DNA of 64,000 bases. Source: Rivihabitans pingtungensis (GTDB lineage Bacteria; Pseudomonadota; Gammaproteobacteria; Burkholderiales; Aquaspirillaceae). The notes under the pieces were generated by a model. The model made no database searches and was not told the DNA's origin. It worked only from the letters and a program-made list of their open reading frames with translations. The translations under genes and the position numbers were made by a program. Below are positions 16,445 to 25,717 of this stretch, piece after piece. Where the stretch lies: the NCBI RefSeq assembly GCF_003201855.1, contig NZ_QJKI01000007.1, forward strand, positions 1-64,000, read 5' to 3'. How positions within the stretch are numbered: position 1 is the first letter of the stretch; each line of letters starts with the position of its first letter.

Positions 16445-17818
16445 ATGCATATCCACATTCTTGGCATTTGCGGCACCTTCATGGGCGGCATCGCCGCCCT
16501 GGCCAAGGCTGCCGGTCACACCGTCACCGGCTGCGACAGCAACGTCTATCCCCCGATGAGCACCCAGCTGGAAGCCATGGGCATCGAGCTGATCAGCGGC
16601 TTTGACGCCGACCAGCTCAGCCTGGCACCGGATTTGTACGTGATCGGCAATGTGGTCAAGCGCGGCATGCCGCTGATGGAAGCCATTCTCGACCAGGGCT
16701 TGCCCTATGTCTCTGGCCCGCAGTGGCTGGCCGAGCATGTGCTGGCTGGGCGCTGGGTGCTGGCGGTGGCCGGCACCCACGGCAAAACCACCACCTCGTC
16801 GATGCTGGCGTGGATTCTGGAAGACGCCGGCCTGGCGCCGGGCTTTCTGATTGGCGGCATCCCGGAAAACTTTGGCGTATCCGCACGCCTGCCGGGCGCG
16901 CCGCGCGCCGAGCCGGGCGGGCAAAGCCCGTTTTTTGTCATCGAAGCCGACGAATACGACACGGCGTTTTTTGACAAACGCAGCAAGTTTGTCCACTACC
17001 ACCCGCGTACCGCCGTGCTGAACAATCTGGAATTTGACCACGCCGACATCTTTGCCGATCTGGCGGCGATTGAAACCCAGTTTCACCATCTGGTGCGCAC
17101 CGTGCCCGGCAAAGGCCGGCTGGTGGTCAACGGCCGCGAGGCCAGCCTGGACCGCGTGCTGGCGCGCGGCTGCTGGACGCCGGTGGAGCGCTTTGGCGAG
17201 CAGGGCGAGTGGAGCTGCGGCCCGGTGGACGCCGACGGCGCCTGCGACATCCTGCTGGTGGGCATGCCGCAAGGCCGGCTGAACTGGGGCCTGCTGGGCG
17301 AACACAACCGCCTGAACGCACTGGCCGCCATTGCCGCCGCCCGCCACGTTGGCGTGCCGCCAGCCGTGGCGATTGATGCGCTCAGCCGCTTTGCCAACGT
17401 CAAGCGCCGCATGGAAGTCAAAGGCGTGGCTGGCGGGGTGACGGTGTACGATGATTTCGCCCACCACCCCACGGCGATCGCCACCACGCTGGCCGGCCTG
17501 CGCGCCAAGGTGGGCGCAGCGCGCATTCTGGCCGTGCTGGAGCCGCGCTCCAACACCATGAAGCTGGGCACGATGAAGGCCGAGCTGCCCGGCAGCCTGG
17601 CCGACGCCGATCAGGTGTTTTGCTACGGCGCCAACCTGGGGTGGGACGCCGCCGAGGCGCTGGCCCCGCTGGGCGCGCAGGCGCAAACCTTTGACCAGCT
17701 CGACGCCCTGGTGGCGGCGGTGCGCCAGGCGGCGCGCGCCGGCGACCATGTGCTGGTGATGAGCAACGGCGGCTTTGGCGGCGTGCACGGCAAGCTGCTG
17801 GCGGCGCTGACTGACTGA
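16445..17818 (+). CDS. mpl: UDP-MurNAc:L-alanyl-gamma-D-glutamyl-meso-DAP ligase
   Basis: 457 residues. This murein-recycling ligase attaches the tripeptide released from old peptidoglycan directly to UDP-MurNAc in the cytosol. It has the Mur ligase layout: N-terminal Rossmann-like domain (MHIHILGICGTFMGGIAALA), ATP-binding P-loop AGTHGKTTT (about 108-116), central residues EADEYDTAFFDKRSKFVHY typical of Mpl, and a C-terminal domain with YDDFAHHPTA. Length and motifs separate it from MurC. The glycosyltransferase gene starts immediately after. Confidence 0.95.
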   Translation: MHIHILGICGTFMGGIAALAKAAGHTVTGCDSNVYPPMSTQLEAMGIELISGFDADQLSLAPDLYVIGNVVKRGMPLMEAILDQGLPYVSGPQWLAEHVLAGRWVLAVAGTHGKTTTSSMLAWILEDAGLAPGFLIGGIPENFGVSARLPGAPRAEPGGQSPFFVIEADEYDTAFFDKRSKFVHYHPRTAVLNNLEFDHADIFADLAAIETQFHHLVRTVPGKGRLVVNGREASLDRVLARGCWTPVERFGEQGEWSCGPVDADGACDILLVGMPQGRLNWGLLGEHNRLNALAAIAAARHVGVPPAVAIDALSRFANVKRRMEVKGVAGGVTVYDDFAHHPTAIATTLAGLRAKVGAARILAVLEPRSNTMKLGTMKAELPGSLADADQVFCYGANLGWDAAEALAPLGAQAQTFDQLDALVAAVRQAARAGDHVLVMSNGGFGGVHGKLLAALTD

Positions 17819-17838
17819 TGGCACACGCAGGAAGCCCC

Positions 17839-18750
17839 ATGCCCGCCACCTTGAACGACGCCAGCCTGCCTCTGGTCAGCATCGGCATCGTCACCTACAA
17901 CCAGAAAGACTTCCTGCGCGAGTGCATCGAATCCACCCTGGCGCAGGATTACCCCCATCTGGAAATCGTCGTGGCCGACGATGGCTCAAAAGATGGCACA
18001 CATGAGATGTTGCGCGACTATCAGGCGCGTTACCCCGGCAAGTTTGTGCTGCGGCTGGCCGAGCGCAACCAGGGCATCACCGCCAATTCCAACGCCGCAC
18101 ACTTTGCCTGTACCGGCAAATACATCGCCTGGATGGGCGGCGACGATCTGCTATTGCCCGGCAAGATTCGCCGGCAGGTGGAATTCATGGAAGCCCACCC
18201 GGACTGCACGCTGTGCTACCACAATCTGGATGTGTTCCAGTCCGACACCGATCAGACGCTGTTTTTGTTCAACGCTCGCTTTCACCCCGAAGGCGATGTG
18301 CGCACCGCCATCCGCCACGGCACCTTCAATGGCGCCTGCTCCACCATGGTGCGCCGTGACAAAACCCCGGCACGTGGCTTCAACCCGGCCATTCCGATGG
18401 CCTCGGATTGGCTGTACTGGGTGGAAACCCTGCACCACGGCGGCAGCGTGCGTTATCTGGATGAAGTACTCGGCCGCTACCGCCGTCATGGCGGCAATGT
18501 CACCGCCAGCGGCCAGCACCGGCTGGCGCAAACCCATGTCGATCACCTGAGCAGTTGCCAGTACATCCTGGCGCTGGATATCGACTACCTCGACGACGTC
18601 ATGCACGCCTACAGCCAAAAGCTGCTGGCGCTGCGCCAGCACGCCCACTTTGCCAAATTTGCCTGGTATAGCTTTGTGCTGTCGCCCAGCCTGAAGGGCG
18701 CGGTGCGGCTGCTGTTGTACTACATCAGCCTGGGCAAAATTCGTAAATAA
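17839..18750 (+). CDS. Family 2 glycosyltransferase
   Basis: 303 residues from MPATLNDASLPLVSIGIVTY, preceded by AGGAAG. An alternative ATG at 17818 overlaps the mpl stop but lacks a ribosome site. The GT-A domain shows SIGIVTYNQKDFLRECIEST at the nucleotide site, VADDGSKDGT, the DxD-like MGGDDLLLP and a downstream SDWLYWVETL acceptor-region motif. The C-terminal ~60 residues are helical and hydrophobic. The donor and acceptor are unknown; no polysaccharide cluster surrounds it. Its TAA stop is formed by the first bases of repeat A copy 7. Confidence 0.85.
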   Translation: MPATLNDASLPLVSIGIVTYNQKDFLRECIESTLAQDYPHLEIVVADDGSKDGTHEMLRDYQARYPGKFVLRLAERNQGITANSNAAHFACTGKYIAWMGGDDLLLPGKIRRQVEFMEAHPDCTLCYHNLDVFQSDTDQTLFLFNARFHPEGDVRTAIRHGTFNGACSTMVRRDKTPARGFNPAIPMASDWLYWVETLHHGGSVRYLDEVLGRYRRHGGNVTASGQHRLAQTHVDHLSSCQYILALDIDYLDDVMHAYSQKLLALRQHAHFAKFAWYSFVLSPSLKGAVRLLLYYISLGKIRK

Positions 18751-18842
18751 GCGCCGCTCACACCCCCTTCCTGGCGTTGTAGTGTGACCTTGCCGTGCGA
18801 CTTGCACTGCCTGCGGTCACACGCTAGCCAGGATCGCGACGC
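18748..18842. repeat. Palindromic repeat family A, copy 7
   Basis: Starts TAAGCGCCGCTCACAC, where the TAA is the glycosyltransferase stop. It continues with CCTGGCGTTGTAGTGTGACC and TTGCCGTGCGACTTGCACTG, CTGCGGTCACACGCTAGCCA, and ends in GGATCGCGACGCC without the complete GTTTTGTGAGCGG end. Confidence 0.7.
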
Positions 18843-18853
18843 CAAATACCCGT

Positions 18854-20059
18854 TCAGCCGGCCTTGCCCACCCGCAGGGCGGTCAAGATTGCCAGCGCCT
18901 GCAACACGGCAATGCCCACCAGCACCGCGCTGAACTGACCGGCGTCCATCCAGCCGGCAAACAGCAGCGGCGCGCAGGCCAGGCCCAGATCCAGCCCGGA
19001 ATAGACAAAGCCATAAATCCGCCCGAACGCCGACTGGCCAAAGCGCGCGGTGGCGGCACGGCGCACCAGCAAATCCCGCGACGGCCCGGCCACGCCGGTA
19101 AAAAACCCCATGCCGGCCATCAAGGGCAGCATGCTCCAGCCCGGCAGCCACTGTCCGGCCAGCAGCGCCGCCAGCACTGCCGCCAGGCCCAGCGCGGCGG
19201 CAATCAGGTGATCATGGGCGTTTTTCTGCGCCAGAAACCCACCCAGAATCACCCCGGCGGCCGAGCCCAGCATATACACCGACAAGGCCAGCGCCGCGGT
19301 GGGCCGCGCCAGGCCGTACACGGCGTGCAGAATCGGGCTGACAAAGTTCTGGATGGCGCCAAACGCGGCGGCGGTAAACAGAAAAAACAAAAAACACAGC
19401 CACACCGGACGCGAGCGCAAAAAATCCAGCGTGGACGCCCGCGCCTCCGTGGCGCGGCTGGCGCCATGGCGCGGGTCGGCAATCGCCGCGTGCCGCCAGG
19501 CCAGCGCCAGCAAACCCAACAAGGCCACTAACACCGCGCCCAAGGCTGCCTGCCGCCAGCCATAGGCGCTGGCCAGCGTGGTCAACAGCAAGGGCGCGCA
19601 GGCCCAGCCCAGATTGGCCGAGAGACCATGCGCAGAAAACGCATGCCCCAAGCGCGCTGGCGACACATGGCGGTTGAGCACGGTGAAATCCGCCGGGTGA
19701 AACACGCTATTGCCCAGCCCGGCCAGCGCCGCCACGGCCACCAGCATCGGCAGGCCAGTGGCAAAGTGCAGGGTCAGCCCAGCCAGCACAAAGCAGCTGA
19801 TGCCGCCGGCCAGCACCCGCGCCGCGCCAAAGCGATCCACCAGAAAACCGGCCATAGCCTGACCAACGCCAGACACCACAAAAAACACCGTCATGGTCAC
19901 GCCGATGGCGGCAAAGCTTAAGCCAAACTCGGCCATCAGCCAGGGAAACAACGGCGGCAACAGCAAATGAAAAAAATGCGACACACCGTGCACCAAACCA
20001 ATCAGGCTGATGACTTCCAGGTCGCGGCGACCGTCCAGCGGCGCAGAAAGCGTATTCAT
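18854..20059 (-). CDS. MFS efflux transporter, fosmidomycin-resistance (Fsr)-like
   Basis: 401 residues with about twelve membrane segments. The N-terminal half has HGVSHFFHLLLPPLFPWLMA and GFLVDRFGAARVL (MFS motif A), followed by FHPADFTVLNRHVSPARLGH, a segment characteristic of the Fsr-type drug exporters (FHPxxxxxxxxxxxxxRxG). It is divergent from an AraC-type regulator with 90 bp between the starts, the usual layout of a regulator and its target pump. The exported compound is unknown. Confidence 0.85.
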   Translation of the reverse strand: MNTLSAPLDGRRDLEVISLIGLVHGVSHFFHLLLPPLFPWLMAEFGLSFAAIGVTMTVFFVVSGVGQAMAGFLVDRFGAARVLAGGISCFVLAGLTLHFATGLPMLVAVAALAGLGNSVFHPADFTVLNRHVSPARLGHAFSAHGLSANLGWACAPLLLTTLASAYGWRQAALGAVLVALLGLLALAWRHAAIADPRHGASRATEARASTLDFLRSRPVWLCFLFFLFTAAAFGAIQNFVSPILHAVYGLARPTAALALSVYMLGSAAGVILGGFLAQKNAHDHLIAAALGLAAVLAALLAGQWLPGWSMLPLMAGMGFFTGVAGPSRDLLVRRAATARFGQSAFGRIYGFVYSGLDLGLACAPLLFAGWMDAGQFSAVLVGIAVLQALAILTALRVGKAG

Positions 20060-20149
20060 GGCAGAAGCCTTGTTCCATCCAGGGGGACGGCCAGTCTAGC
20101 CCGGCTGGCGCCTTGACTGGAACTCGATAAGCAGACAAGAATTGTCGCC

Positions 20150-20944
20150 ATGCAGACATACCCGGAATGCGACCCACTCCCGCGACGCCCGCCGACGGCG
20201 GACGAGCCGGTCATCGTCAACCTGCGGCATTTGCCGCCGGATGTGCGGGTGCCAGTGCATCGGCACGACTGGGCGCAGCTGGCTTATCCCTTGCGCGGCG
20301 CCATGCGGCTGTCGGCCGCCGGCATGGTGTGGCTGGCGCCGGCCTTGCGCGCGGTGTGGATTCCGCCGCAGATCGAGCACGAAGTGGTGGTGTTGGGCGA
20401 GGTGGAGCTGCGCACGGTGTATATCGCCCCTGAAGTGGCGCCGCTGTCACTGTCATCGTGCGCAGTGATTGAAGTGTCGGATTTGATGCGCGCGCTGTTC
20501 GAGGCGCTGAGCGACACCCAGCCAGACAGCGCCGACGCGCCACAGCGCCGCCAGCAGCTGACCGCGCTGCTGCTGACCGAAATCCGTCGCGCGCCGCCCT
20601 TGTCGCTGGGCTTGCCGATGCCGCAGGACCGCCGCCTGCACGCCCTGTGTCAGGCGCTGATCGCTCAGCCGGCGTCGCCGCTGACGCTGGCCGAGTGGGC
20701 GGCGCGGGTGGGGGCCAGCGAGCGCACGCTGGCGCGCGGGTTTCAGCGCGAATTGCGCATGAGTTTTGCCGCCTGGCGCCAGCAACTGCGCCTGGCGCAC
20801 GCGCTGGACGGCATCAGCCGTGGCCGGCCGCTGGGCGAAGTGGCCAGCGAGCTGGGTTACGCCAGCCAGCCGGCGTTTTCCGCCATGTTCAAGCGCGCTT
20901 TTGGCGTGCCGCCAGGCCAGTTTTTGCGCCAGCACCGTGCCTGA
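20150..20944 (+). CDS. AraC-family regulator with an N-terminal cupin
   Basis: 264 residues. The N-terminal cupin (about 35-95, VPVHRHDWAQLAYPLRGAMR, WIPPQIEHEV) is a ligand-binding fold. The C-terminal double helix-turn-helix (about 165-262) includes LTLAEWAARVGASERTLARG and PLGEVASELGYASQPAFSAM, followed by FKRAFGVPPGQF. The arrangement matches NimR/YeaM-type regulators, whose gene is divergent from an MFS pump in E. coli. It probably controls the transporter at 18854-20059. The shared 90-bp gap contains CCAGTC/GACTGG inverted repeats. Confidence 0.88.
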   Translation: MQTYPECDPLPRRPPTADEPVIVNLRHLPPDVRVPVHRHDWAQLAYPLRGAMRLSAAGMVWLAPALRAVWIPPQIEHEVVVLGEVELRTVYIAPEVAPLSLSSCAVIEVSDLMRALFEALSDTQPDSADAPQRRQQLTALLLTEIRRAPPLSLGLPMPQDRRLHALCQALIAQPASPLTLAEWAARVGASERTLARGFQRELRMSFAAWRQQLRLAHALDGISRGRPLGEVASELGYASQPAFSAMFKRAFGVPPGQFLRQHRA

Positions 20945-20962
20945 ACATGGCCACAGGATGGC

Positions 20963-21715
20963 TCAGGCCTTCAGCCAGCGCGCGGCCGCCAGCTCGATGC
21001 GCTGCGGGTAATCCGGGCATTCGGCCGGGCCAATCAGCGGCAAGGCCATCTCGGCCACCAATTCAGCCACCGTGTCGGTGTTGATGGCCAGTCCGCGCTG
21101 ACGGGCACGGTGGGCGATGACCATTTCCTGTCCCCAGAAATACACCTGGCCAGCGCCGGTATTGGCGCACATGCGGCGCACTTCTGCATCGCGCTCGGCG
21201 CCAAACAGCGGCAGCCAGATATCCGCCAGCAAGGTATCTGCCGGCGTGTCCGGCACATACTGATAGGCATCGCCCTGCACCACCCGCACCCGCGCACGGG
21301 CAGATTCGGGCAATTGGTCAAAAATCCCCGACTGGCTGACCGCGGCAATCACTTCCGGGTCGAATTCCACCACCGTCACCTGGCTGACCGCCGGGTGCAG
21401 CGCGGCATTGGCTGCCGCCCAGCCCATGCCCAGCCCCATCACCACCACATGGCCTCTGGCGTGCTGACAGCCGATTTCCTGGCTTTCGATTTCCATCGGG
21501 CTCATCGACATCCAGGTATGCGGCTTGCCGCTGTCGTCGATGCGAGTCAGCAGGGCCATGCCATTCACCAGTTGCGGCGGTGTCCAGTAGCCCGGACACA
21601 GCACCATATCGGCATGGCGCAGGCTCCAGCGCGCGCCGCTGAATGGCTGATAACGGGGAATGAACATCGGACTTTGATACTGAGGCAGGTCGGGCAATGG
21701 GGCAGCGTGGGACAT
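20963..21715 (-). CDS. SAM-dependent methyltransferase / spermidine-synthase-like protein
   Basis: 250 residues from MSHAAPLPDLPQYQSPMFIP, with CAGGAGA before the ATG. A Rossmann methyltransferase core is visible: motif I VVVMGLGMGWAAANAAL, the acidic VTVVEFDPEVI end of beta-2, then VVQGDAYQYVPD and LLADIWLPLFG. The overall shape resembles spermidine-synthase-like proteins, but no polyamine-site residues can be assigned. No partner gene is close; the AraC gene converges on it with 18 bp between stops. Its substrate is unknown. Confidence 0.7.
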   Translation of the reverse strand: MSHAAPLPDLPQYQSPMFIPRYQPFSGARWSLRHADMVLCPGYWTPPQLVNGMALLTRIDDSGKPHTWMSMSPMEIESQEIGCQHARGHVVVMGLGMGWAAANAALHPAVSQVTVVEFDPEVIAAVSQSGIFDQLPESARARVRVVQGDAYQYVPDTPADTLLADIWLPLFGAERDAEVRRMCANTGAGQVYFWGQEMVIAHRARQRGLAINTDTVAELVAEMALPLIGPAECPDYPQRIELAAARWLKA

Positions 21716-21864
21716 GACGATCTCCTGAGGCAGGCAAAGGCAAATGCCAGCCACATTAGAGAGCGCCACCCCTGGCTGTCAATTGCGCGGCATTGCAAGC
21801 GCACATAGACAAACAGCCTTGCCGTGAAACACGGGCAAGGCTGTTTGTCAGTAATCGGGCAAGT

Positions 21865-21952
21865 TGGTGCGCCCAGCCGGGGTCGAACCGGCACGACCGA
21901 AGTCGAGGAATTTTAAGTCCCTTGCGTCTACCAATTCCGCCATAGGCGCACC
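21865..21952 (-). tRNA. tRNA-Leu (anticodon UAA)
   Basis: 88 bases including an encoded CCA end. On the minus strand it begins GGTGCGCCTATGGCGGAATT and has the long variable arm of class II tRNAs. The anticodon loop reads ACTTAAAAT with anticodon TAA, and the T-arm has GGTTCGACCCC. Confidence 0.97.
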
Positions 21953-22014
21953 GAACCTAAGATTATGCCAGATCACGGCGGCTTCGTCATCCGCCGGATA
22001 AGGTCAACCGGGCC

Positions 22015-23586
22015 TCACGATGTCACCACCCCGACATAGCGCGCCATATTCTGCTGCTTGGCCTGGGCAATCGAGGCCAGCGCCTCGATGCGCTGGTGGG
22101 TGGCGTCCACCTCGGCCGCCGCCTGGCAGGCGCCGCTGGCCACCCGCTCCAGATGACCGGCCAGCGCATGACATGCCTGGGACTGGGTTTCCGTGCGCTC
22201 GGCCATATCGTGAATATGGCCAGCCACCTGGCGCACGCCGCGCGTGATGCACACCAGCGCATCGGCCATGGCCTGGCCTTCGGCGGCGGCGCCTTCCACC
22301 GCATCGCGCGAGACGGTCATTGCCGTGCGCGCCGCGCCCAGATCATCGTGCACCTCGCTGGCCAGCCGGGTGATGTCCTGGGTGGATTGCCGGGTGCGCT
22401 CGGCCAGCTTGCGCACCTCATCGGCCACCACGGCAAAGCTGCGGCCGGATTCCCCCGCGCGCGCCGCCTCAATGGCGGCGTTCAGCGCCAGCAGATTGGT
22501 CTGCTCGGCAATCTCGCCAATCGCCTGCGACAGCTGCTCAATGCCGGCCAGCCGCTGGGCAAACACGGCAAAATGCCCGCCAGCGCCGGTCACCGCGTGT
22601 TGCGACTCATCCAGCGCGCGCATGGCGCGCCCGCCCATCTCGCTGGCCTGGCTGGCCAACAATTCAGCATCGGCGGCTTCATCGCTGGCCTGGCTGGCGG
22701 CCAGGGCAATGTGGTGCACATCCTGGCTGATGGCCTCGATCTGCGCGCTGGCGGCATGCACGGCTTCGGATTGATCACGGGTTTGCGCCGACACGCTGGC
22801 GCCCATGCCGGCCAGCGAGCGGGCATTGTCGTCGATCACCTGCGCCTCATGCTGGGCGCGCGTCAGCAGGGTGGCCAGGTCATCGACAAAATGATTGAAC
22901 GCGGCCGCCAGCTGGTCAATTTCATCGCGGCCCTGATTAGGCAGGCGCACCGCCAGATCGCCGGCCGCCAGCGCGCGCGCATCGCGCGCCAGGCCCGCCA
23001 AGCGGCGCGACAAGCGCCCGGCCAGCCAAGTCTGGCTGCCGACAATCAACAGCGCCGACACCCCCAGCGGAGCCAGCACGCTCCACAGCAATTGCCGTAG
23101 CCCGGCATCCGCCGCCTCGGCATCGGCGCGCGCCTGAGCCGACAAGGCATTGCTCAGCGCATCCAGCTGGCGCAGCATCGGTTGCAGGTGCATGGCGTAG
23201 ATTTGTTCGGGAATCGCCAGTGCGTCGGCCGGCGAGCTGGCGGCAATGCGCACGGCGCTGTCAAACTGGCGCACATACTCGCGCCAGGGCGTCAGCAGCT
23301 TGCCAGCGGCCGGCTCGGCGCGCGCCACGCTGTTCAGCGCGCGCGTCACCTCGGCGCTGGTGCGGGTCAGCAGGGCGGCGGTGTCGGGCAACACTGGGTC
23401 GGCCTTGGCCAGCTCCAGCGCGGCGGCTTTGGCGGCAGTCAGCTGATGCACGGCGGCCTGGCTGGACTGGGCCCGTTCCAGGGTGTGGCGGATGTCCGCC
23501 AGTTGCCAGGCGCATGCGGCCATCACCGCCAACAGGGTGAGCGCCGCCAGCAGGGCCTGGGCAAATAAACGAGTGGAAACCTTCAT
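22015..23586 (-). CDS. Methyl-accepting chemotaxis protein 1
   Basis: 523 residues, [20 protein letters not shown]. One N-terminal membrane segment (about 7-27), a helical periplasmic sensor of about 150 residues without recognisable PAS or Cache motifs, a second membrane segment (about 187-207, [18 protein letters not shown]), a HAMP domain (about 210-262) and a long cytoplasmic coiled coil. The conserved hairpin tip is [19 protein letters not shown]. It lacks a CheR-tethering pentapeptide (ends GVVTS). It follows the cyd operon on the same strand but is separated from ybgE by 175 bp holding a large inverted repeat, so it is probably a separate unit. Confidence 0.92.
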   Translation of the reverse strand: MKVSTRLFAQALLAALTLLAVMAACAWQLADIRHTLERAQSSQAAVHQLTAAKAAALELAKADPVLPDTAALLTRTSAEVTRALNSVARAEPAAGKLLTPWREYVRQFDSAVRIAASSPADALAIPEQIYAMHLQPMLRQLDALSNALSAQARADAEAADAGLRQLLWSVLAPLGVSALLIVGSQTWLAGRLSRRLAGLARDARALAAGDLAVRLPNQGRDEIDQLAAAFNHFVDDLATLLTRAQHEAQVIDDNARSLAGMGASVSAQTRDQSEAVHAASAQIEAISQDVHHIALAASQASDEAADAELLASQASEMGGRAMRALDESQHAVTGAGGHFAVFAQRLAGIEQLSQAIGEIAEQTNLLALNAAIEAARAGESGRSFAVVADEVRKLAERTRQSTQDITRLASEVHDDLGAARTAMTVSRDAVEGAAAEGQAMADALVCITRGVRQVAGHIHDMAERTETQSQACHALAGHLERVASGACQAAAEVDATHQRIEALASIAQAKQQNMARYVGVVTS

Positions 23587-23656
23587 GGGGCAATGTTGGC
23601 GTGAGTCAGACACGGCCGCCATCTTGCGCGCCGAAGATTGCAAAAACATGAAATGA

Positions 23657-23696
23657 CATTTTCTTGCAATATGCATAGTATTTTCGCAAGAAAATG
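23657..23696. promoter_or_regulatory. 11-bp perfect inverted repeat upstream of the chemoreceptor gene
   Basis: CATTTTCTTGC (23657-23667) and GCAAGAAAATG (23686-23696) are exact reverse complements with 18 bases between, 70 bp before the MCP start. No T run follows on either strand. It could be an operator or a weak terminator after ybgE. Confidence 0.5.
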
Positions 23697-23761
23697 CCGG
23701 CACGGGCGTCCACGATGGCCAAACCCTGGCGCACCGCTGACAGCAGGCGGCGATGGCAGCG

Positions 23762-24031
23762 TCAGAGCACGCGCCAGGCCGCCAGCGCCAAGGCCAACCC
23801 ACACGCTGGCGCGCCCAATAGCCAGCGTAGCGGCCGGCTGACCGGCACAAAGCCCACGCCGCGCACAAAGCCGGCGCACATCGCCCAGCACAGCCACAGT
23901 GCGGCCAAGGTGTCGGCACTGCCATCGGCATGGCGCAACAGCTGGGGCGCCAAGGTCAGCCCCAGCATCAGCGCCACCGCCAGCAGCAACAAGGCCGCAC
24001 GCGGCCGGGGCAACTCAGGCTGGGCCTTCAT
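23762..24031 (-). CDS. ybgE: Cyd operon protein YbgE
   Basis: 89 residues, [20 protein letters not shown]. Three hydrophobic segments (about 14-30, 45-60 and 70-87), with the [15 protein letters not shown] core that is conserved among YbgE proteins encoded at the end of cydABX operons. It overlaps the cydX stop by 17 bp. YbgE is thought to accompany the cytochrome bd oxidase in the inner membrane; its exact role is not established. Confidence 0.85.
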   Translation of the reverse strand: MKAQPELPRPRAALLLLAVALMLGLTLAPQLLRHADGSADTLAALWLCWAMCAGFVRGVGFVPVSRPLRWLLGAPACGLALALAAWRVL

Positions 24032-24134
24032 CGCTGCCGCCCTGACGATCAGGGGCGCACTCGCCCCACATGGCGTTGAGAATGGCCAGCAGCACGGCAA
24101 AACCGAGCCCCAGCACCCAGGCGAAATACCACAT
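24015..24134 (-). CDS. cydX: Cytochrome bd ubiquinol oxidase subunit X
   Basis: A 39-residue single-span protein: MWYFAWVLGLGFAVLLAILN, followed by [19 protein letters not shown]. The MWYF-W-LG start and the short acidic tail are diagnostic of CydX, which stabilises the haem b595/d site of the CydAB complex in the inner membrane. GAAAGGATCGTC precedes the ATG. It lies between the NifX-like gene and ybgE and overlaps ybgE. Small size makes it easy to miss in automatic annotation. Confidence 0.92.
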   Translation of the reverse strand: MWYFAWVLGLGFAVLLAILNAMWGECAPDRQGGSDEGPA

Positions 24135-24178
24135 GACGATCCTTTCAGACAATGATGTCAAATAATGTCGGGCGGCGC

Positions 24179-24523
24179 TCAGGCGGCGGCGCACACCCCT
24201 TTGCCCAGCCGGGTGACCGGCAGGCTGTCGCCGGCCAGATACGCCGCAACGGCAGCACCCGGTTCTGTTTGCGTGGTCAGCGCCAGGCTCACGCCCACCT
24301 CAGCCAGCCGCCGGGCCAGACCAGCACCGCCATCCCGAGCCAGCAGCACCTGACAATCACCCAGCGCGTGATCGGTCAGCGCGGCCTGCCGCAGCATGGC
24401 GTCAGCCGGCAGGGTCAGCCACTGCGCCAGACCGCTGTCGGTGTCCACCAGGATAAAGCGGGTGCATTTGCCCGGATGGGCGCTGACCTCCCGGCCGTTC
24501 TGACAACACATGGCAATGCGCAT
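24179..24523 (-). CDS. NifB/NifX-type iron-molybdenum cofactor-binding domain protein in the cyd operon
   Basis: 114 residues, MRIAMCCQNGREVSAHPGKC. The whole protein is one dinitrogenase FeMo-cofactor-binding (NifX/NifB C-terminal) domain: the N-terminal strand with CQNGREVSAHPGKCTRF, the middle GGAGLARRLAEVGVSLALTT and the closing AAVAAYLAGDSLP. Cys and His residues in the first 20 positions could hold a metal or cluster. It is embedded between cydB and cydX on the same strand with short gaps, so it should be coexpressed with the oxidase. No nitrogenase genes are visible, so a role in iron-sulfur or haem-related handling is speculative. Confidence 0.8.
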   Translation of the reverse strand: MRIAMCCQNGREVSAHPGKCTRFILVDTDSGLAQWLTLPADAMLRQAALTDHALGDCQVLLARDGGAGLARRLAEVGVSLALTTQTEPGAAVAAYLAGDSLPVTRLGKGVCAAA

Positions 24524-24556
24524 GGCTTGGTGTCCTTTCTGGGCGGGTGAGCCGGC

Positions 24557-25699
24557 TCAGTAAGCGCTGTGGCTGTGTTCACGGATGTAATCCGCCGTGA
24601 CTTTGCCGGCCATCACCCGGTAAGCCCAGCGGGTATAAACAATGATCAGCGGCATGAAAATCACCGTGGCGGCCAGCATCAGCCCCAGCGTCAGCTGGCT
24701 GGAGGCGCTGTCCCACACCGTCAGGCTGGACGCCGGATGCGTGCTGGACGGCATGATGAACGGAAACATCGACGCCCCTGCCGTGGCAATCACCCCGCCC
24801 AGCGCCAGGGCGGATGTCCAGAAGCCGGCAAACGTCCGGCCAGCACGCGCCAGCCCGGCAGTGACCAACCATCCCAGATAAGCCAGCAGCGGCAGCCCGC
24901 AGAGCCACGGCCAGCGCTGATAATTGGCCAGCCAGGCGCCGGCCTCACGGCTGACTTCCTTGGCCAGCGGGTCGGGCAGGGCATTGGCCGCCACGGCTGA
25001 GGTGATCACATAGCCGTCAATGCTGCGCGCCAGCCACAGGCCGGCCACGGTAAAGGCCAGCGCCGCCACCGCCAGGCAGGCATTCAGCCAGCGCCCGGCA
25101 CGCCGCTGGATCTCGCCTTCGGTGCGATGCATCAGGTAAATCGCCCCGTGGGCAGTCACCATGGCGCTGGACACCACGCCACACAGCAGGGCAAACGGAT
25201 TGAGCAAGGCCCAGAAGCTGCCCTGATACACCGACACCAGATCCGGGCGGAAGTAAAACGGCACGCCTTGCAGCAGATTGCCGAACGCCACGCCAAAGAT
25301 CAGCGGCGGCACCGCCCCACCAATGAACAGGCCCCAATCCCACAGCTGCCGCCAGCGCGGATGATGAATCTTGCTGCGGTAATCAAACCCCACCGGGCGG
25401 AAGAACAGCGCCCACAGCACCGCCAGCATGGCCCAGTAGAATCCGGAAAACGCCGTGGCATACACCAGCGGCCAGGCGGCAAAAATCGCCCCGCCAGCGG
25501 TGATGAACCACACTTGGTTGCCATCCCAGTGCGGGCCAACGGTATTGATGATCACCCGGCGTTCGACATCGTCACGGCCGACAAAGGGCAGCAGCGTGCC
25601 GACGCCCATGTCGTGGCCGTCCATGATGGCAAAGCCAATCAGCAGCACGCCAACCAGCCCCCACCAGATCAGTTTCAGGGTTGCATATTCCAGCATCAC
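24557..25699 (-). CDS. cydB: Cytochrome bd ubiquinol oxidase subunit II
   Basis: 380 residues, MMLEYATLKLIWWGLVGVLL. About nine membrane helices; family motifs include GFAIMDGHDMGVGTLLPF, GPHWDGNQVWFITAGGAIFA and FPFIMPSSTHPASSLTVWD. With CydA it forms the inner-membrane oxidase that reduces oxygen with quinol at high affinity and resists nitric oxide and sulfide. Full length (E. coli 379). It begins 18 bp after cydA. Confidence 0.96.
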   Translation of the reverse strand: MMLEYATLKLIWWGLVGVLLIGFAIMDGHDMGVGTLLPFVGRDDVERRVIINTVGPHWDGNQVWFITAGGAIFAAWPLVYATAFSGFYWAMLAVLWALFFRPVGFDYRSKIHHPRWRQLWDWGLFIGGAVPPLIFGVAFGNLLQGVPFYFRPDLVSVYQGSFWALLNPFALLCGVVSSAMVTAHGAIYLMHRTEGEIQRRAGRWLNACLAVAALAFTVAGLWLARSIDGYVITSAVAANALPDPLAKEVSREAGAWLANYQRWPWLCGLPLLAYLGWLVTAGLARAGRTFAGFWTSALALGGVIATAGASMFPFIMPSSTHPASSLTVWDSASSQLTLGLMLAATVIFMPLIIVYTRWAYRVMAGKVTADYIREHSHSAY

Positions 25700-25717
25700 A
25701 GTTCCTTTGCGTTGGCT

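Noticed and set aside
24179..24523. Idea that the NifX-like gene marks a nitrogen-fixation cluster
   Set aside because: No other nif gene is in the window and it is embedded in the cyd operon.
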